Positions 8,970 to 17,014 of a DNA stretch of 64,000 nucleotides are shown piece after piece. The stretch covers positions 1 to 64,000 of the forward strand of contig JANXSK010000110.1 of assembly GCA_025352695.1 (NCBI GenBank), written 5' to 3'. Origin of the DNA: Ferruginibacter sp. (lineage in GTDB: Bacteria > Bacteroidota > Bacteroidia > Chitinophagales > Chitinophagaceae). The first letter of the stretch is position 1; each line of letters begins with the position of its first letter. Both the position numbers and the translations under genes were made by a program. Under the pieces are notes generated by a model. The model did not search any database. It was not told where the DNA came from and saw only the letters and a list, made by a program, of their open reading frames with translations.

Positions 8970-10385
8970 ATGACGCTTCTTATAGTTATAGTTATTCTAG
9001 CTTTAATTTTTGATTACATCAACGGATTTCATGATGCGGCAAATTCAATTGCTACCATTGTTTCAACAAAAGTATTAACACCTTTTCAGGCAGTAGTTTG
9101 GGCAGCTTTTTTTAACTTTGTTGCCTATTTTATTTTTAAAGACCATGCAGTTGCAAACACCATTGGCAAAACTGTTCATCAGGAGTTTATTACGCTGCCT
9201 GTTATATTAGCAGGTTTAATTGCGGCTATTGCCTGGAACTTATTAACCTGGTGGTATGGTATTCCCTCTTCGTCGTCACACACTTTAATTGGAGGATTTG
9301 CAGGAGCAGCTATTTCTCATGCTTTTTTAACAAAGGGTTTTACAAGTATTGCCTCAATTGTAGAAGTTAAAAAAATAACTGAAATAATTCTATTTATATT
9401 TCTTGCCCCCTTAATTGGTATGGTAATATCAATATTTATCAGCGTAATTACTATAATGCGTAACACCTGGGCAAAAGTTGGATTAATAATTTTAACAGGA
9501 ATAGGAACCTGGTTTCTTTTTGCGCATTTTGAACAAACTAAATTGCAGGAAAATCTTGTAAAATTTTATAACATAGATAACCTTAAAAAAGAAATTGCAA
9601 AAGATTCGTCTAAAGTTGCAAGTTATACTTTAGCGGTTGCAATGGTAAATGGTGCTACACCGCTATTGTCAGAATATAAATCATTGGGGGCAACCAAACT
9701 TGCAGTAAAAATTAAAACGGATATAGATAGTAAAGTAGATGCCATTGCATTGTCAAAAGCATTGGAAAAGGCCGACAACTCTATCATTATTAATGGTATT
9801 TTAATAATGATGTTGATATTTATCTGCGCATATATTTATTCAGAAAAAATAAAATCTCCTAATGCCTATCGTACCGGAAGAATGTTTAAAAAATTACAAT
9901 TGTTTTCTTCAGGTGCTTTTAGTATCGGCCATGGAGGTAATGATGCACAAAAGGTTATGGGAATAATTGGTGCTGCCTTTGTTGCCTATAACAGTACAAA
10001 ATATCCGGATGTAAGTGCAGCACTAAAAGATTTAACCTGGGTACCGCTTGCCTGTTATACTGCAATTGGTTTAGGTACCATGAGCGGTGGCTGGAAGATT
10101 GTAAAAACTATGGGTACCAAAATAACTAAAGTAACTCCTTTAGAAGGTGTAGCTGCAGAAACAGCAGGCGCACTTACTTTATTTATGACGGAACAAATGG
10201 GTATACCCGTAAGTACAACACATACAATTACCGGTGCTATTATAGGTGTAGGTGCCACCAAACGATTAAGTGCTGTAAGATGGGGCGTTACTGTTAGTTT
10301 GCTTTGGGCCTGGGTACTCACCATTCCGGTAAGTGCCTTACTTGCAGGTATCGTTTATTACATAACTTCACTTTTTTTAAATTGA
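8970..10385 (+). CDS. pit: Inorganic phosphate transporter, PiT family
   Basis: A 471-residue integral membrane protein that imports phosphate (as metal phosphate or with H+/Na+). It carries the duplicated PiT signature: DYINGFHDAANSIATIVSTK near residues 15-34 and a second copy SIGHGGNDAQKVMGIIGAAF near residues 317-336. Around ten hydrophobic segments are visible. A hydrophilic insert of roughly 90 residues (about 180-275) separates the halves, as in the long PiT members. It follows the DUF47 gene and is closed by a strong hairpin terminator. Regulation by phosphate starvation is suggested by the repeats in front of the operon. Confidence 0.95.
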   Translation: MTLLIVIVILALIFDYINGFHDAANSIATIVSTKVLTPFQAVVWAAFFNFVAYFIFKDHAVANTIGKTVHQEFITLPVILAGLIAAIAWNLLTWWYGIPSSSSHTLIGGFAGAAISHAFLTKGFTSIASIVEVKKITEIILFIFLAPLIGMVISIFISVITIMRNTWAKVGLIILTGIGTWFLFAHFEQTKLQENLVKFYNIDNLKKEIAKDSSKVASYTLAVAMVNGATPLLSEYKSLGATKLAVKIKTDIDSKVDAIALSKALEKADNSIIINGILIMMLIFICAYIYSEKIKSPNAYRTGRMFKKLQLFSSGAFSIGHGGNDAQKVMGIIGAAFVAYNSTKYPDVSAALKDLTWVPLACYTAIGLGTMSGGWKIVKTMGTKITKVTPLEGVAAETAGALTLFMTEQMGIPVSTTHTITGAIIGVGATKRLSAVRWGVTVSLLWAWVLTIPVSALLAGIVYYITSLFLN

Positions 10386-10415
10386 TATAATTTTATTATT
10401 TAAATGATTTTCTTT

Positions 10416-10448
10416 AAAAAATCACTCACCCAAAATGAGTGATTTTTT
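10416..10448 (+). terminator. Rho-independent terminator after pit
   Basis: The inverted repeat AAAAAATCACTCA (10416-10428) / TGAGTGATTTTTT (10436-10448) has a seven-base loop and ends in a T run. It lies 30 bases past the pit stop codon. Confidence 0.85.
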
Positions 10449-10572
10449 ATTTTGGTAAAAACATATAGTAAATTTGCAAAAATAAAAAAAACACATTTAT
10501 TGATTTTGCTTATTAGCCCTTAATAACTACAAATGATTCATTTTTAAATTATAAATTTTAAATTATTAAAGC

Positions 10573-11598
10573 ATGAAAAAAATATTGGTTACAGGTGGCT
10601 GCGGCTATATTGGTGTGCATACAATAGTAGACTTAGTACAAAATGGTTACGAAGTAGTTTCTGTAGATAATAATTCCAGAAGCAATATTGCAATTTTGGA
10701 AGGGGTTGAAAAAATTCTTGGCAAAAAAATAAAAAATTATGTGGTAGATCTTTGCAATTTAATAGATACAGAAACTATTTTTGAAGAAAATAAAGATATT
10801 AAAGGCATCATACATTTTGCTGCTTATAAAGCTGTAGGAGAATCTGTTGAAAAACCACTTTTATACTTTGAAAATAACCTAAGTTCGCTTGTAAATATTT
10901 TAAAATGTGCTGAAAAATATGCAATCCCCAATTTTGTTTTTTCTTCTTCGTGCACAGTTTATGGAAACCCTGATTTAATTCCGGTAACTGAAGAAACTCC
11001 CCAAAAGCCAGCAGAATCCCCTTACGGAGCAACTAAGCAAATTGGCGAAGTAATTGTTAGGGATACGGTAAAAAGTAATACTACGCAAGCTATCCTTTTA
11101 AGATACTTTAATCCAGTAGGCGCACATCCCTCAACATTAATTGGAGAAACTCAGTTGGGGAGGCCGGCCAATCTTGTACCTGCCATAACACAAACCGCTA
11201 TTGGCAAATTGCCTACAATGCAGGTTTGGGGCACCGATTATCCAACAAGAGACGGCAGTTGTTTACGTGATTACATTCATGTATGTGACATAGCGCATGC
11301 ACATACGCTGGCACTAAACTTTCTTATCAGCAAAAAAAATAAAATAAACCCCGAAATATTTAATCTTGGTACTGGTGATGGTTATACCGTATTAGAAGTA
11401 ATAAATGCTTTTGAAAAAACCAGTGGCGTTAAATTAAATTACTCAGTAGGGCCTCGTCGTGCCGGAGATGTGATCGCCATCTATGCCAATAACAATAAAG
11501 CCAAAAATGAATTAGGCTGGCAACCCAAATATAACCTTGATCAAATGATGGATAGTGCGTGGAAATGGGAGCTCACATTAAAAAAGGCGCAAAACTAA
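10573..11598 (+). CDS. galE: UDP-glucose 4-epimerase
   Basis: The 341-residue protein is a short-chain dehydrogenase-type epimerase that interconverts UDP-glucose and UDP-galactose using bound NAD. It has the N-terminal nucleotide-binding GGCGYIG (residues 8-14), the catalytic Ser/Thr region FSSSCTVYGNP (about residue 122) and the YGATK motif with the active Tyr and Lys (about 150-154). GalE-specific segments are ILLRYFNPVGAHPS and DGSCLRDYIHVCDIAHAH. A possible -7 element TAAATTTG lies at 10469-10476, about 96 bases before the start, but no well-spaced -33 element is seen. The lone transketolase half follows closely. Confidence 0.95.
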   Translation: MKKILVTGGCGYIGVHTIVDLVQNGYEVVSVDNNSRSNIAILEGVEKILGKKIKNYVVDLCNLIDTETIFEENKDIKGIIHFAAYKAVGESVEKPLLYFENNLSSLVNILKCAEKYAIPNFVFSSSCTVYGNPDLIPVTEETPQKPAESPYGATKQIGEVIVRDTVKSNTTQAILLRYFNPVGAHPSTLIGETQLGRPANLVPAITQTAIGKLPTMQVWGTDYPTRDGSCLRDYIHVCDIAHAHTLALNFLISKKNKINPEIFNLGTGDGYTVLEVINAFEKTSGVKLNYSVGPRRAGDVIAIYANNNKAKNELGWQPKYNLDQMMDSAWKWELTLKKAQN

Positions 11599-11674
11599 TT
11601 TAGTACAAAAACTGGTGGGTAATTTAACAACAACCCTTTATCTTGCGGCTCAAATAAAAAAGGGTTTAAATTTT

Positions 11675-12634
11675 ATGTTAAAAGACATCCAAGTAACAGG
11701 CAATAAAGATACCCGTAGTGGTTTTGGCGATGGCATTTTAGAAGCTGGCACAAAAAATGAAAACGTGATAGCACTTACCGCTGATTTATTAGGATCGATG
11801 AAATTAAATGCATTTGTAAAAGAATTTCCGGAACGTTTTATTCAATGTGGAATTGCTGAAGCCAATATGATTGGCGTAGCTGCCGGATTGACCATTGGTG
11901 GTAAAATTCCCTACACCACAACATTTGCTAATTTTTCAACAGGACGGGTATATGATCAAATTAGGCAGTCTGTTGCATACAGCAATAAGAATGTAAAAAT
12001 TTGCGCTTCTCATGCCGGACTTACATTGGGCGAAGACGGTGCAACTCACCAGATTTTAGAAGATATTGGATTAATGAAAATGCTGCCAGGAATGACAGTA
12101 ATTGTACCATGCGACTACAATCAAACTAAGGCCGCAACAATAGCTATCGCCGAATACCAAGGACCAGTTTACCTTAGATTTGGACGCCCGGTATGGCCCA
12201 TCTTTACAAACGAAAGTGATTTTGTAATAGGCAAAGCCCAAAAAATATCAGCTGGAAAAGATGTAAGTATTTTTGCCTGTGGCCATTTAGTTTGGAAAGC
12301 CATTGAAGCAGGCAGAATTTTAGAAGAAAAAGGAATTAGTGTAGAAGTAATCAATATACATACCATAAAACCATTGGATGTTGCCGCAATAATTGAATCA
12401 ATTTCCAAAACAAAATGTGCTGTTACTTGCGAAGAACATAACATTATTGGTGGTTTGGGAGATAGCATTGCACAAGTAGCTGCAAAAAATTTACCAATTC
12501 CTATAGAATATGTGGGCACCAATGATACTTTTGGAGAAAGTGGTAAACCAGCTGAATTACTTGTAAAATATGGCTTAGATACACCCAATATTGTTGCCGC
12601 TGCAGAAAAAGTAATTGCAAGAAAAAATGCCTGA
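11675..12634 (+). CDS. Transketolase, C-terminal (pyrimidine-binding plus C-terminal domain) subunit
   Basis: A 320-residue protein equivalent to the C-terminal half of transketolase. The frame is open upstream to a TTG/GTG codon near 11615, but the ATG at 11675 (MLKDIQVTGNKDTRSGFGDG) fits the family start. The thiamine-pyrophosphate-activating Glu lies in IQCGIAEANMIGVAAG, followed by ASHAGLTLGEDGATHQ and LPGMTVIVPCD. It needs a separate N-terminal, diphosphate-binding subunit to make the two-carbon transfer enzyme of the pentose phosphate pathway. No such gene is in this window, although the halves are often adjacent. Its neighbour is galE, 76 bases upstream. Confidence 0.9.
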   Translation: MLKDIQVTGNKDTRSGFGDGILEAGTKNENVIALTADLLGSMKLNAFVKEFPERFIQCGIAEANMIGVAAGLTIGGKIPYTTTFANFSTGRVYDQIRQSVAYSNKNVKICASHAGLTLGEDGATHQILEDIGLMKMLPGMTVIVPCDYNQTKAATIAIAEYQGPVYLRFGRPVWPIFTNESDFVIGKAQKISAGKDVSIFACGHLVWKAIEAGRILEEKGISVEVINIHTIKPLDVAAIIESISKTKCAVTCEEHNIIGGLGDSIAQVAAKNLPIPIEYVGTNDTFGESGKPAELLVKYGLDTPNIVAAAEKVIARKNA

Positions 12635-12652
12635 ACAAATTAAACTTCATGT

Positions 12653-12688
12653 AGAAAAACCAATCTTATGATTGGTTTTTCTATTTTT
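12653..12688 (+). terminator. Rho-independent terminator after the transketolase subunit
   Basis: A perfect 13-base inverted repeat AGAAAAACCAATC (12653-12665) / GATTGGTTTTTCT (12670-12682) with a TTAT loop is followed by a T-rich tract. It separates the transketolase gene from the sigma factor operon. Confidence 0.85.
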
Positions 12689-12705
12689 ATAACTTCTGAA
12701 CGCAT

Positions 12706-13260
12706 ATGAACCAAGAACATTTGAACGATACGGAGTTATTACTTCAGTTTAAAAACCTTTCTACAAAAGAGAAAGGTTTTACTGCTATTATAAAAAAATA
12801 TCAGGAAAAATTGTATTGGCATATACGCCGAATGGTAGTAGATCATGAAGATGCAAATGACGTATTGCAGAATATGTTTATTAAAGTGTGGAATGCACTT
12901 GATAATTTTAGAGAAGATAGTCAGTTGTACACCTGGTTATACCGTATTGCAACAAACGAAAGCCTTACTTATATTGAACAACAGAAAAAAAGAGCTTCCA
13001 TATCTCTTAGTGATGTAGAGAATGGATTAAGTAATAAATTAAAGGCTGATAAAAATTACGACAGTAATAAAATTGAATGGAAACTTCAACTAGCCATGCA
13101 GCAACTACCAGAAAAACAAAGAGTAGTTTTTAACCTGCGTTATTATGATGAAATGCCATATCAGCAAATGAGCGTTGTACTTGAAACCAGTGAAGGAGCG
13201 TTAAAAGCGAGCTATCACCATGCTGTAAAAAAAATAGAGGACTATATTTTAAATCATTAA
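12706..13260 (+). CDS. ECF-type RNA polymerase sigma factor
   Basis: A 184-residue sigma-70 family protein with only regions 2 and 4. Region 2 includes the core-binding/-10 segment DVLQNMFIKVWNALDNFRED followed by YTWLYRIATNESL (about residues 50-85). Region 4 is the helix-turn-helix LPEKQRVVFNLRYYDEMPYQ and SEGALKASYHHAVKKIE (about 130-178). It directs polymerase to a small regulon. The next two genes (a membrane-anchored repeat protein and a small exported protein) start 32 and 21 bases after the gene before them. The likely arrangement is sigma, anti-sigma and periplasmic partner, so autoregulation is expected. Confidence 0.93.
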   Translation: MNQEHLNDTELLLQFKNLSTKEKGFTAIIKKYQEKLYWHIRRMVVDHEDANDVLQNMFIKVWNALDNFREDSQLYTWLYRIATNESLTYIEQQKKRASISLSDVENGLSNKLKADKNYDSNKIEWKLQLAMQQLPEKQRVVFNLRYYDEMPYQQMSVVLETSEGALKASYHHAVKKIEDYILNH

Positions 13261-13292
13261 ACCATCTACACCTTTAAGGGTCTACGTACTAT

Positions 13293-14195
13293 ATGAAATT
13301 TCAGGATGACATATTAAATGAATTACAAATACTAAGCCCCCTGTTGGCAGAGGTACAGAAAAAAAATGTTTTTACGGTACCAGATGGTTATTTTGAAACC
13401 CTGAGAAGTAATTTATTAATAAGTGTTAAAGAAAAAGCTGTTAATCAAACTATTAAAATTGCAGATTTACCTGAAGGATATTTTGAAAATCTATCAACGG
13501 CTATTTTAGATAAAATAAAAACCCAGCAAAAAAATACAATAGCAAAAGAATTAGTTACGCTTTCTGAAGTATTGCAAAGCCTTCAACAGAAAAAACTTTT
13601 TGATGTACCGGAAGGATATTTTGAAAATTTATGTACGACTATTTTAGATAAAATAAAAAAGAATTCCAATAATACAATAGAAGAAGAGATAAAAGAACTT
13701 TCGCCATTAATGAAAAGTTTACAGCAGATAAATGTATTTGAAATGCCGGAGGGATATTTTAATACTGCACCGTATGCTATTATTGATGCCGCGAAAGCAG
13801 CGAAAATTACAACCGCAAAAATTGTAAGCATGCCTAAAAGCGGCTTCTTTTTTAGGTATGCAGCAGCAGCCATTATTACCGGCGTAATTGCTTTTGGTAC
13901 TTATAAATATACCAATAACCCTCTTGTTAGTCCTTTGATTCCTGAAGTTAGTTTTGCCAAACTAGATTCTTCTATTGAAAAAGGTAAAGATATGAATGAG
14001 CGGCAGTTTACGGAAGCATTCAACAATCTTACAAAAGAAGATATTACCAGCTACTTTGAAAAAAATGGCAGTGATGAAGACATATCACTACTTACAAACA
14101 ATGTTGAAGTAAATGGCTTGCCAAGTAAAGCTGACTATTTACTGGATGAAAAAACCTTAGAGAATTATCTTGATAAAATTAAATTTCAAAATTAA
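13293..14195 (+). CDS. Putative anti-sigma factor with four PxGYF(E/N) repeats and one membrane helix
   Basis: A 300-residue protein I do not recognise as a named family. The first 180 residues carry four copies of the motif P(D/E)GYF(E/N), at residues 30-35, 60-65, 106-111 and 152-157. A 46-residue unit is repeated between copies two and four. Each motif is preceded by a helix of the type LSPLMKSLQQINVF. A hydrophobic segment at about 185-204 (FFFRYAAAAIITGVIAFGTY) predicts one membrane helix, leaving about 95 residues on the other side. Position directly after an ECF sigma gene and a one-helix topology suggest an anti-sigma factor; that is inference. No classical ZAS zinc motif (HxxxCxxC) is present. 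Confidence 0.7.
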   Translation: MKFQDDILNELQILSPLLAEVQKKNVFTVPDGYFETLRSNLLISVKEKAVNQTIKIADLPEGYFENLSTAILDKIKTQQKNTIAKELVTLSEVLQSLQQKKLFDVPEGYFENLCTTILDKIKKNSNNTIEEEIKELSPLMKSLQQINVFEMPEGYFNTAPYAIIDAAKAAKITTAKIVSMPKSGFFFRYAAAAIITGVIAFGTYKYTNNPLVSPLIPEVSFAKLDSSIEKGKDMNERQFTEAFNNLTKEDITSYFEKNGSDEDISLLTNNVEVNGLPSKADYLLDEKTLENYLDKIKFQN

Positions 14196-14216
14196 AATAA
14201 TACAGGAGGAAGATAT

Positions 14217-14639
14217 ATGAAAAAGCTATACATTCTATTGGCTTTTATTGGCATAGCAGGATTAGCAAAAGCACAAGATGAGCAACCAAATGAAAGAAAA
14301 CAGGCCGATATAGAAGCGTTAAAAGTTGCCTTTATAAGTAAGGAATTAAATCTTACACCGGATGAAGCACAAAAATTCTGGCCTCAATACAATCAATATT
14401 CAAAAGAATTAAAAGCGGTTAAATTAAGTAATCCCGATGATATTTTAGACCGGGATGAAAAAGTATTAAACTTAAGAAAAAGTTATAAAGAGCAGTTTAC
14501 AATGATACTGGGGCCACAGCGAGTTAATAGTATGTACAATGCAGAAGGTAGATTTCACCAGTTGTTATTTAAGGCAATACGTAAACAAAATCAATTACAA
14601 AACAGACCTATGAGGCCATTGAAAAGAAGAAATTTTTAA
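14217..14639 (+). CDS. Small exported protein of the sigma-factor operon (Spy/periplasmic-sensor-like)
   Basis: A 140-residue protein with a signal peptide (MKKLYILLAFIGIAGLAKAQ). The mature part is helical and charged. It includes the segment KELNLTPDEAQKFWPQYNQY, resembling the LTxxQ-type helices of Spy/CpxP-like periplasmic proteins; this is similarity by eye, not a firm assignment. A rare clear Shine-Dalgarno AGGAGG lies about 10 bases before the ATG. It is the last gene of the sigma operon, 21 bases after the repeat protein, and may sense or buffer envelope stress for the sigma/anti-sigma pair. A basic tail ends the protein (MRPLKRRNF). Confidence 0.72.
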   Translation: MKKLYILLAFIGIAGLAKAQDEQPNERKQADIEALKVAFISKELNLTPDEAQKFWPQYNQYSKELKAVKLSNPDDILDRDEKVLNLRKSYKEQFTMILGPQRVNSMYNAEGRFHQLLFKAIRKQNQLQNRPMRPLKRRNF

Positions 14640-14733
14640 AACAGCTACAATAGTAAATACACAAATTGTTTTATTGATCAACCGAGGTTAGCGCTGAATA
14701 CAGTTTGGGCTTTGTTTTGATTTCTACTATTTA

Positions 14734-15477
14734 TTAGAATTCCACCACCGGTGTTTTAATATCATGATAAAAAAGAAAAGTCCATTTTTGCTGCTGACCT
14801 ATTTGTCCCCATTGCTGCCGAAGCTCCATACACTTCTTTCCATCAAAATCATATTTGGCAATAAAACGACGTTTCATTTGTTGTAGTTGCGGCGCCACAT
14901 CTCCTCCAAAAAAAACTTTTTTCCCGTCTTCTGCAATCCAAAATACCTGGTGAAAAGGGCTGTGTGCACCAGTAACTTCGTACCGGATATAATCATCAAT
15001 TACGCCATTACCTTCTATAAAAACAACTTTATCTGCAGTGGATAACAACTCAAAATCTTCCTGTTGATAAGATGCATTGTTTTTATCCAAACCAAATGCC
15101 ATTTCATCCTTATTTACATAATAAGTTGCGCTTGGAAAACTTAAAAACTTTTGATGCAATACCTTGTCTTCTATACTGATTGCTCCAGAATGATCTTTAT
15201 GCAGGTGACTCAATAAAACCTTTGTCACATCAAACGGATTAACCCCATTATCAAGTAAATTTTGGTGAATTTGCAAATGGCCTTCGGTATTGCCAAAGCC
15301 TAATCCCGTATCAATCAAAATCACATCTTTTTTTGTAATGATACAAAACGGCTGAACTTCCACCAGCAAGCTACCAAAAGCTCTTTGTTGCAGGTCATCC
15401 TTGTCTTTATTAAAAGGAATAAATTTTTTGGTTTTATCGATTGTAAAAGCACCTTCACTTAGTGGAATTATTTTCAT
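14734..15477 (-). CDS. MBL-fold metallo-hydrolase
   Basis: A 247-residue metallo-beta-lactamase-fold hydrolase. The zinc-binding motif is present as HLHKDHSG (about residue 92). Further metal ligands are expected at the conserved His in YEVTGAHSPFHQVFW and Asp in VFFGGDVAPQ. The frame is open seven codons further to a TTG, but the ATG at 15477 (MKIIPLSEGAFTID) is the better start. It is monocistronic, between a convergent operon and rodA. The substrate cannot be told; lactonases and other small-molecule hydrolases share this layout. Confidence 0.88.
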   Translation of the reverse strand: MKIIPLSEGAFTIDKTKKFIPFNKDKDDLQQRAFGSLLVEVQPFCIITKKDVILIDTGLGFGNTEGHLQIHQNLLDNGVNPFDVTKVLLSHLHKDHSGAISIEDKVLHQKFLSFPSATYYVNKDEMAFGLDKNNASYQQEDFELLSTADKVVFIEGNGVIDDYIRYEVTGAHSPFHQVFWIAEDGKKVFFGGDVAPQLQQMKRRFIAKYDFDGKKCMELRQQWGQIGQQQKWTFLFYHDIKTPVVEF

Positions 15478-15630
15478 TTGCCTAACTACTGCCTCCAAAC
15501 CCTTAAGGGCATTTTAAAGTCTAATTTTATATTTTATCTGTAAAAATAAATTCAAAATAAAGCTTAATAAAATGGAATTATAATAAATACAATGTGCTTT
15601 CTTCTCTTCAAAGAATAGTTGTACCTGTAT

Positions 15631-16998
15631 TTACCTTAATACCATTTGCCTGTCTGCGTCTAATTTTATTGCTATAAATAGCAATATTGTAAAGGTAACT
15701 AAGGAGGAACCTCCATAACTTAATAAAGGCAATGTAATTCCTGGCGAAGGTGCAATACCCAATGTCATACAAACATTTAATGCCACATGAAAAAACAGGA
15801 TGCCTGTAACACAATAAATATATACCCTGCTAAAAGTACTTCTCTGTCTTTCTGCTAAAAATATTAATCTAAACATTAGTCCAAAATATAGCAACATAAG
15901 CACCGCACTGCCAACAAGGCCAAAGCTTTCGCCCACAGAGGAAAAAATGAAATCAGTATTTTGGGCCGGAACAAATTCGCCCCGGGTTTGTGTACCTTGT
16001 AAAAATCCCTTTCCCCAAAAGCCTCCGCTGCCAATAGCAATTTTAGATTGTTTTACATTATAGCTTTCTACCTTTTCGCCGCCGGCCTTTTTTGTAGTTC
16101 CTAATTTTGAAAATTCTTTCTGTATTTCAGCTTCTCTTTCTTTGGTCTTAAATTTATAATCATCTATGCCAAACGTAGAAAATATTCTTACTACCTGGTG
16201 AGGTTTTAATACTTTATCAAACAAAGCCGGCACTAAAAATTTCTGAACACCTACACACAAAATCCATGCGCCTGCAATTGCCAACAAAATATTTTTATCT
16301 CGTTTTATTCTTCTTCTGTACAAATAACAAAAATACGCAGCGATGATAGTGAGCACTAAAAACAATGCATTGGGCGGTACTACAATGCTGGCAATAATTA
16401 AAATAACTAAAGAAAAAAGTGACACCAAATAAATGGCAGGCAACCCTTCGCGGTAAAAAGCAATACCAAATGAAAAATATACAATGGCGGCTCCGGGTTC
16501 CTTTTGCAAAATGGATAAAATTGCCGGTGTAAAAGCAATGATAGCTGCAATAATTTGTGATTTTGTTTTGGTAAAATCAGGCTCGATAAATGAAAGGTAT
16601 TTTGCGAGTGCCAGCGAAGTAAATATTTTACAAACTTCTACAGGTTGAACATTCATAAAACCTAAAGGTATCCAGCTTTTAGAACCTCCTACTTCTTTGC
16701 CCACTACAAAAGTGGCTAAAATTAATAATACACCCGCTGCATAGCCGAGGTTAGCGGTGGCAGTAAAAAATTTACTGTCGGTTAACAATATTAAGGCAGC
16801 CATAAATAAGCTTATTAAAAAGAAATAAAACTGTTTACTATACTCCTTTTTAAAACCTAAAAAATTTTGTACAACGTTATCTCCCAATTTATACTCAACA
16901 GAAAAAATACATAATAACCCAATAACTACCAGCATTACATAAAGCCATACCATTAGCCAATCAATTCCCTTTCCTATTTCCTGGTTTTTTTGGTACAT
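15631..16998 (-). CDS. rodA: Rod shape-determining protein RodA (SEDS peptidoglycan glycosyltransferase)
   Basis: A 455-residue polytopic SEDS-family protein, the lipid-II polymerase of the elongation complex working with PBP2. About ten membrane segments are visible. Family motifs include KEPGAAIVYFSFGI and the C-terminal GIAPSPGITLPLLSYGGSS. The extracytoplasmic loop before QSKIAIGSGGFWGKGFLQGT is longer than in E. coli RodA because of a charged insert (DDYKFKTKEREAEIQKEFSK and onward). It is the last gene of mreB-mreC-mreD-mrdA-rodA, 16 bases after mrdA, which distinguishes it from FtsW. Confidence 0.93.
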   Translation of the reverse strand: MYQKNQEIGKGIDWLMVWLYVMLVVIGLLCIFSVEYKLGDNVVQNFLGFKKEYSKQFYFFLISLFMAALILLTDSKFFTATANLGYAAGVLLILATFVVGKEVGGSKSWIPLGFMNVQPVEVCKIFTSLALAKYLSFIEPDFTKTKSQIIAAIIAFTPAILSILQKEPGAAIVYFSFGIAFYREGLPAIYLVSLFSLVILIIASIVVPPNALFLVLTIIAAYFCYLYRRRIKRDKNILLAIAGAWILCVGVQKFLVPALFDKVLKPHQVVRIFSTFGIDDYKFKTKEREAEIQKEFSKLGTTKKAGGEKVESYNVKQSKIAIGSGGFWGKGFLQGTQTRGEFVPAQNTDFIFSSVGESFGLVGSAVLMLLYFGLMFRLIFLAERQRSTFSRVYIYCVTGILFFHVALNVCMTLGIAPSPGITLPLLSYGGSSLVTFTILLFIAIKLDADRQMVLR

Positions 16999-17014
16999 TT
17001 TATTAAGAACGATT

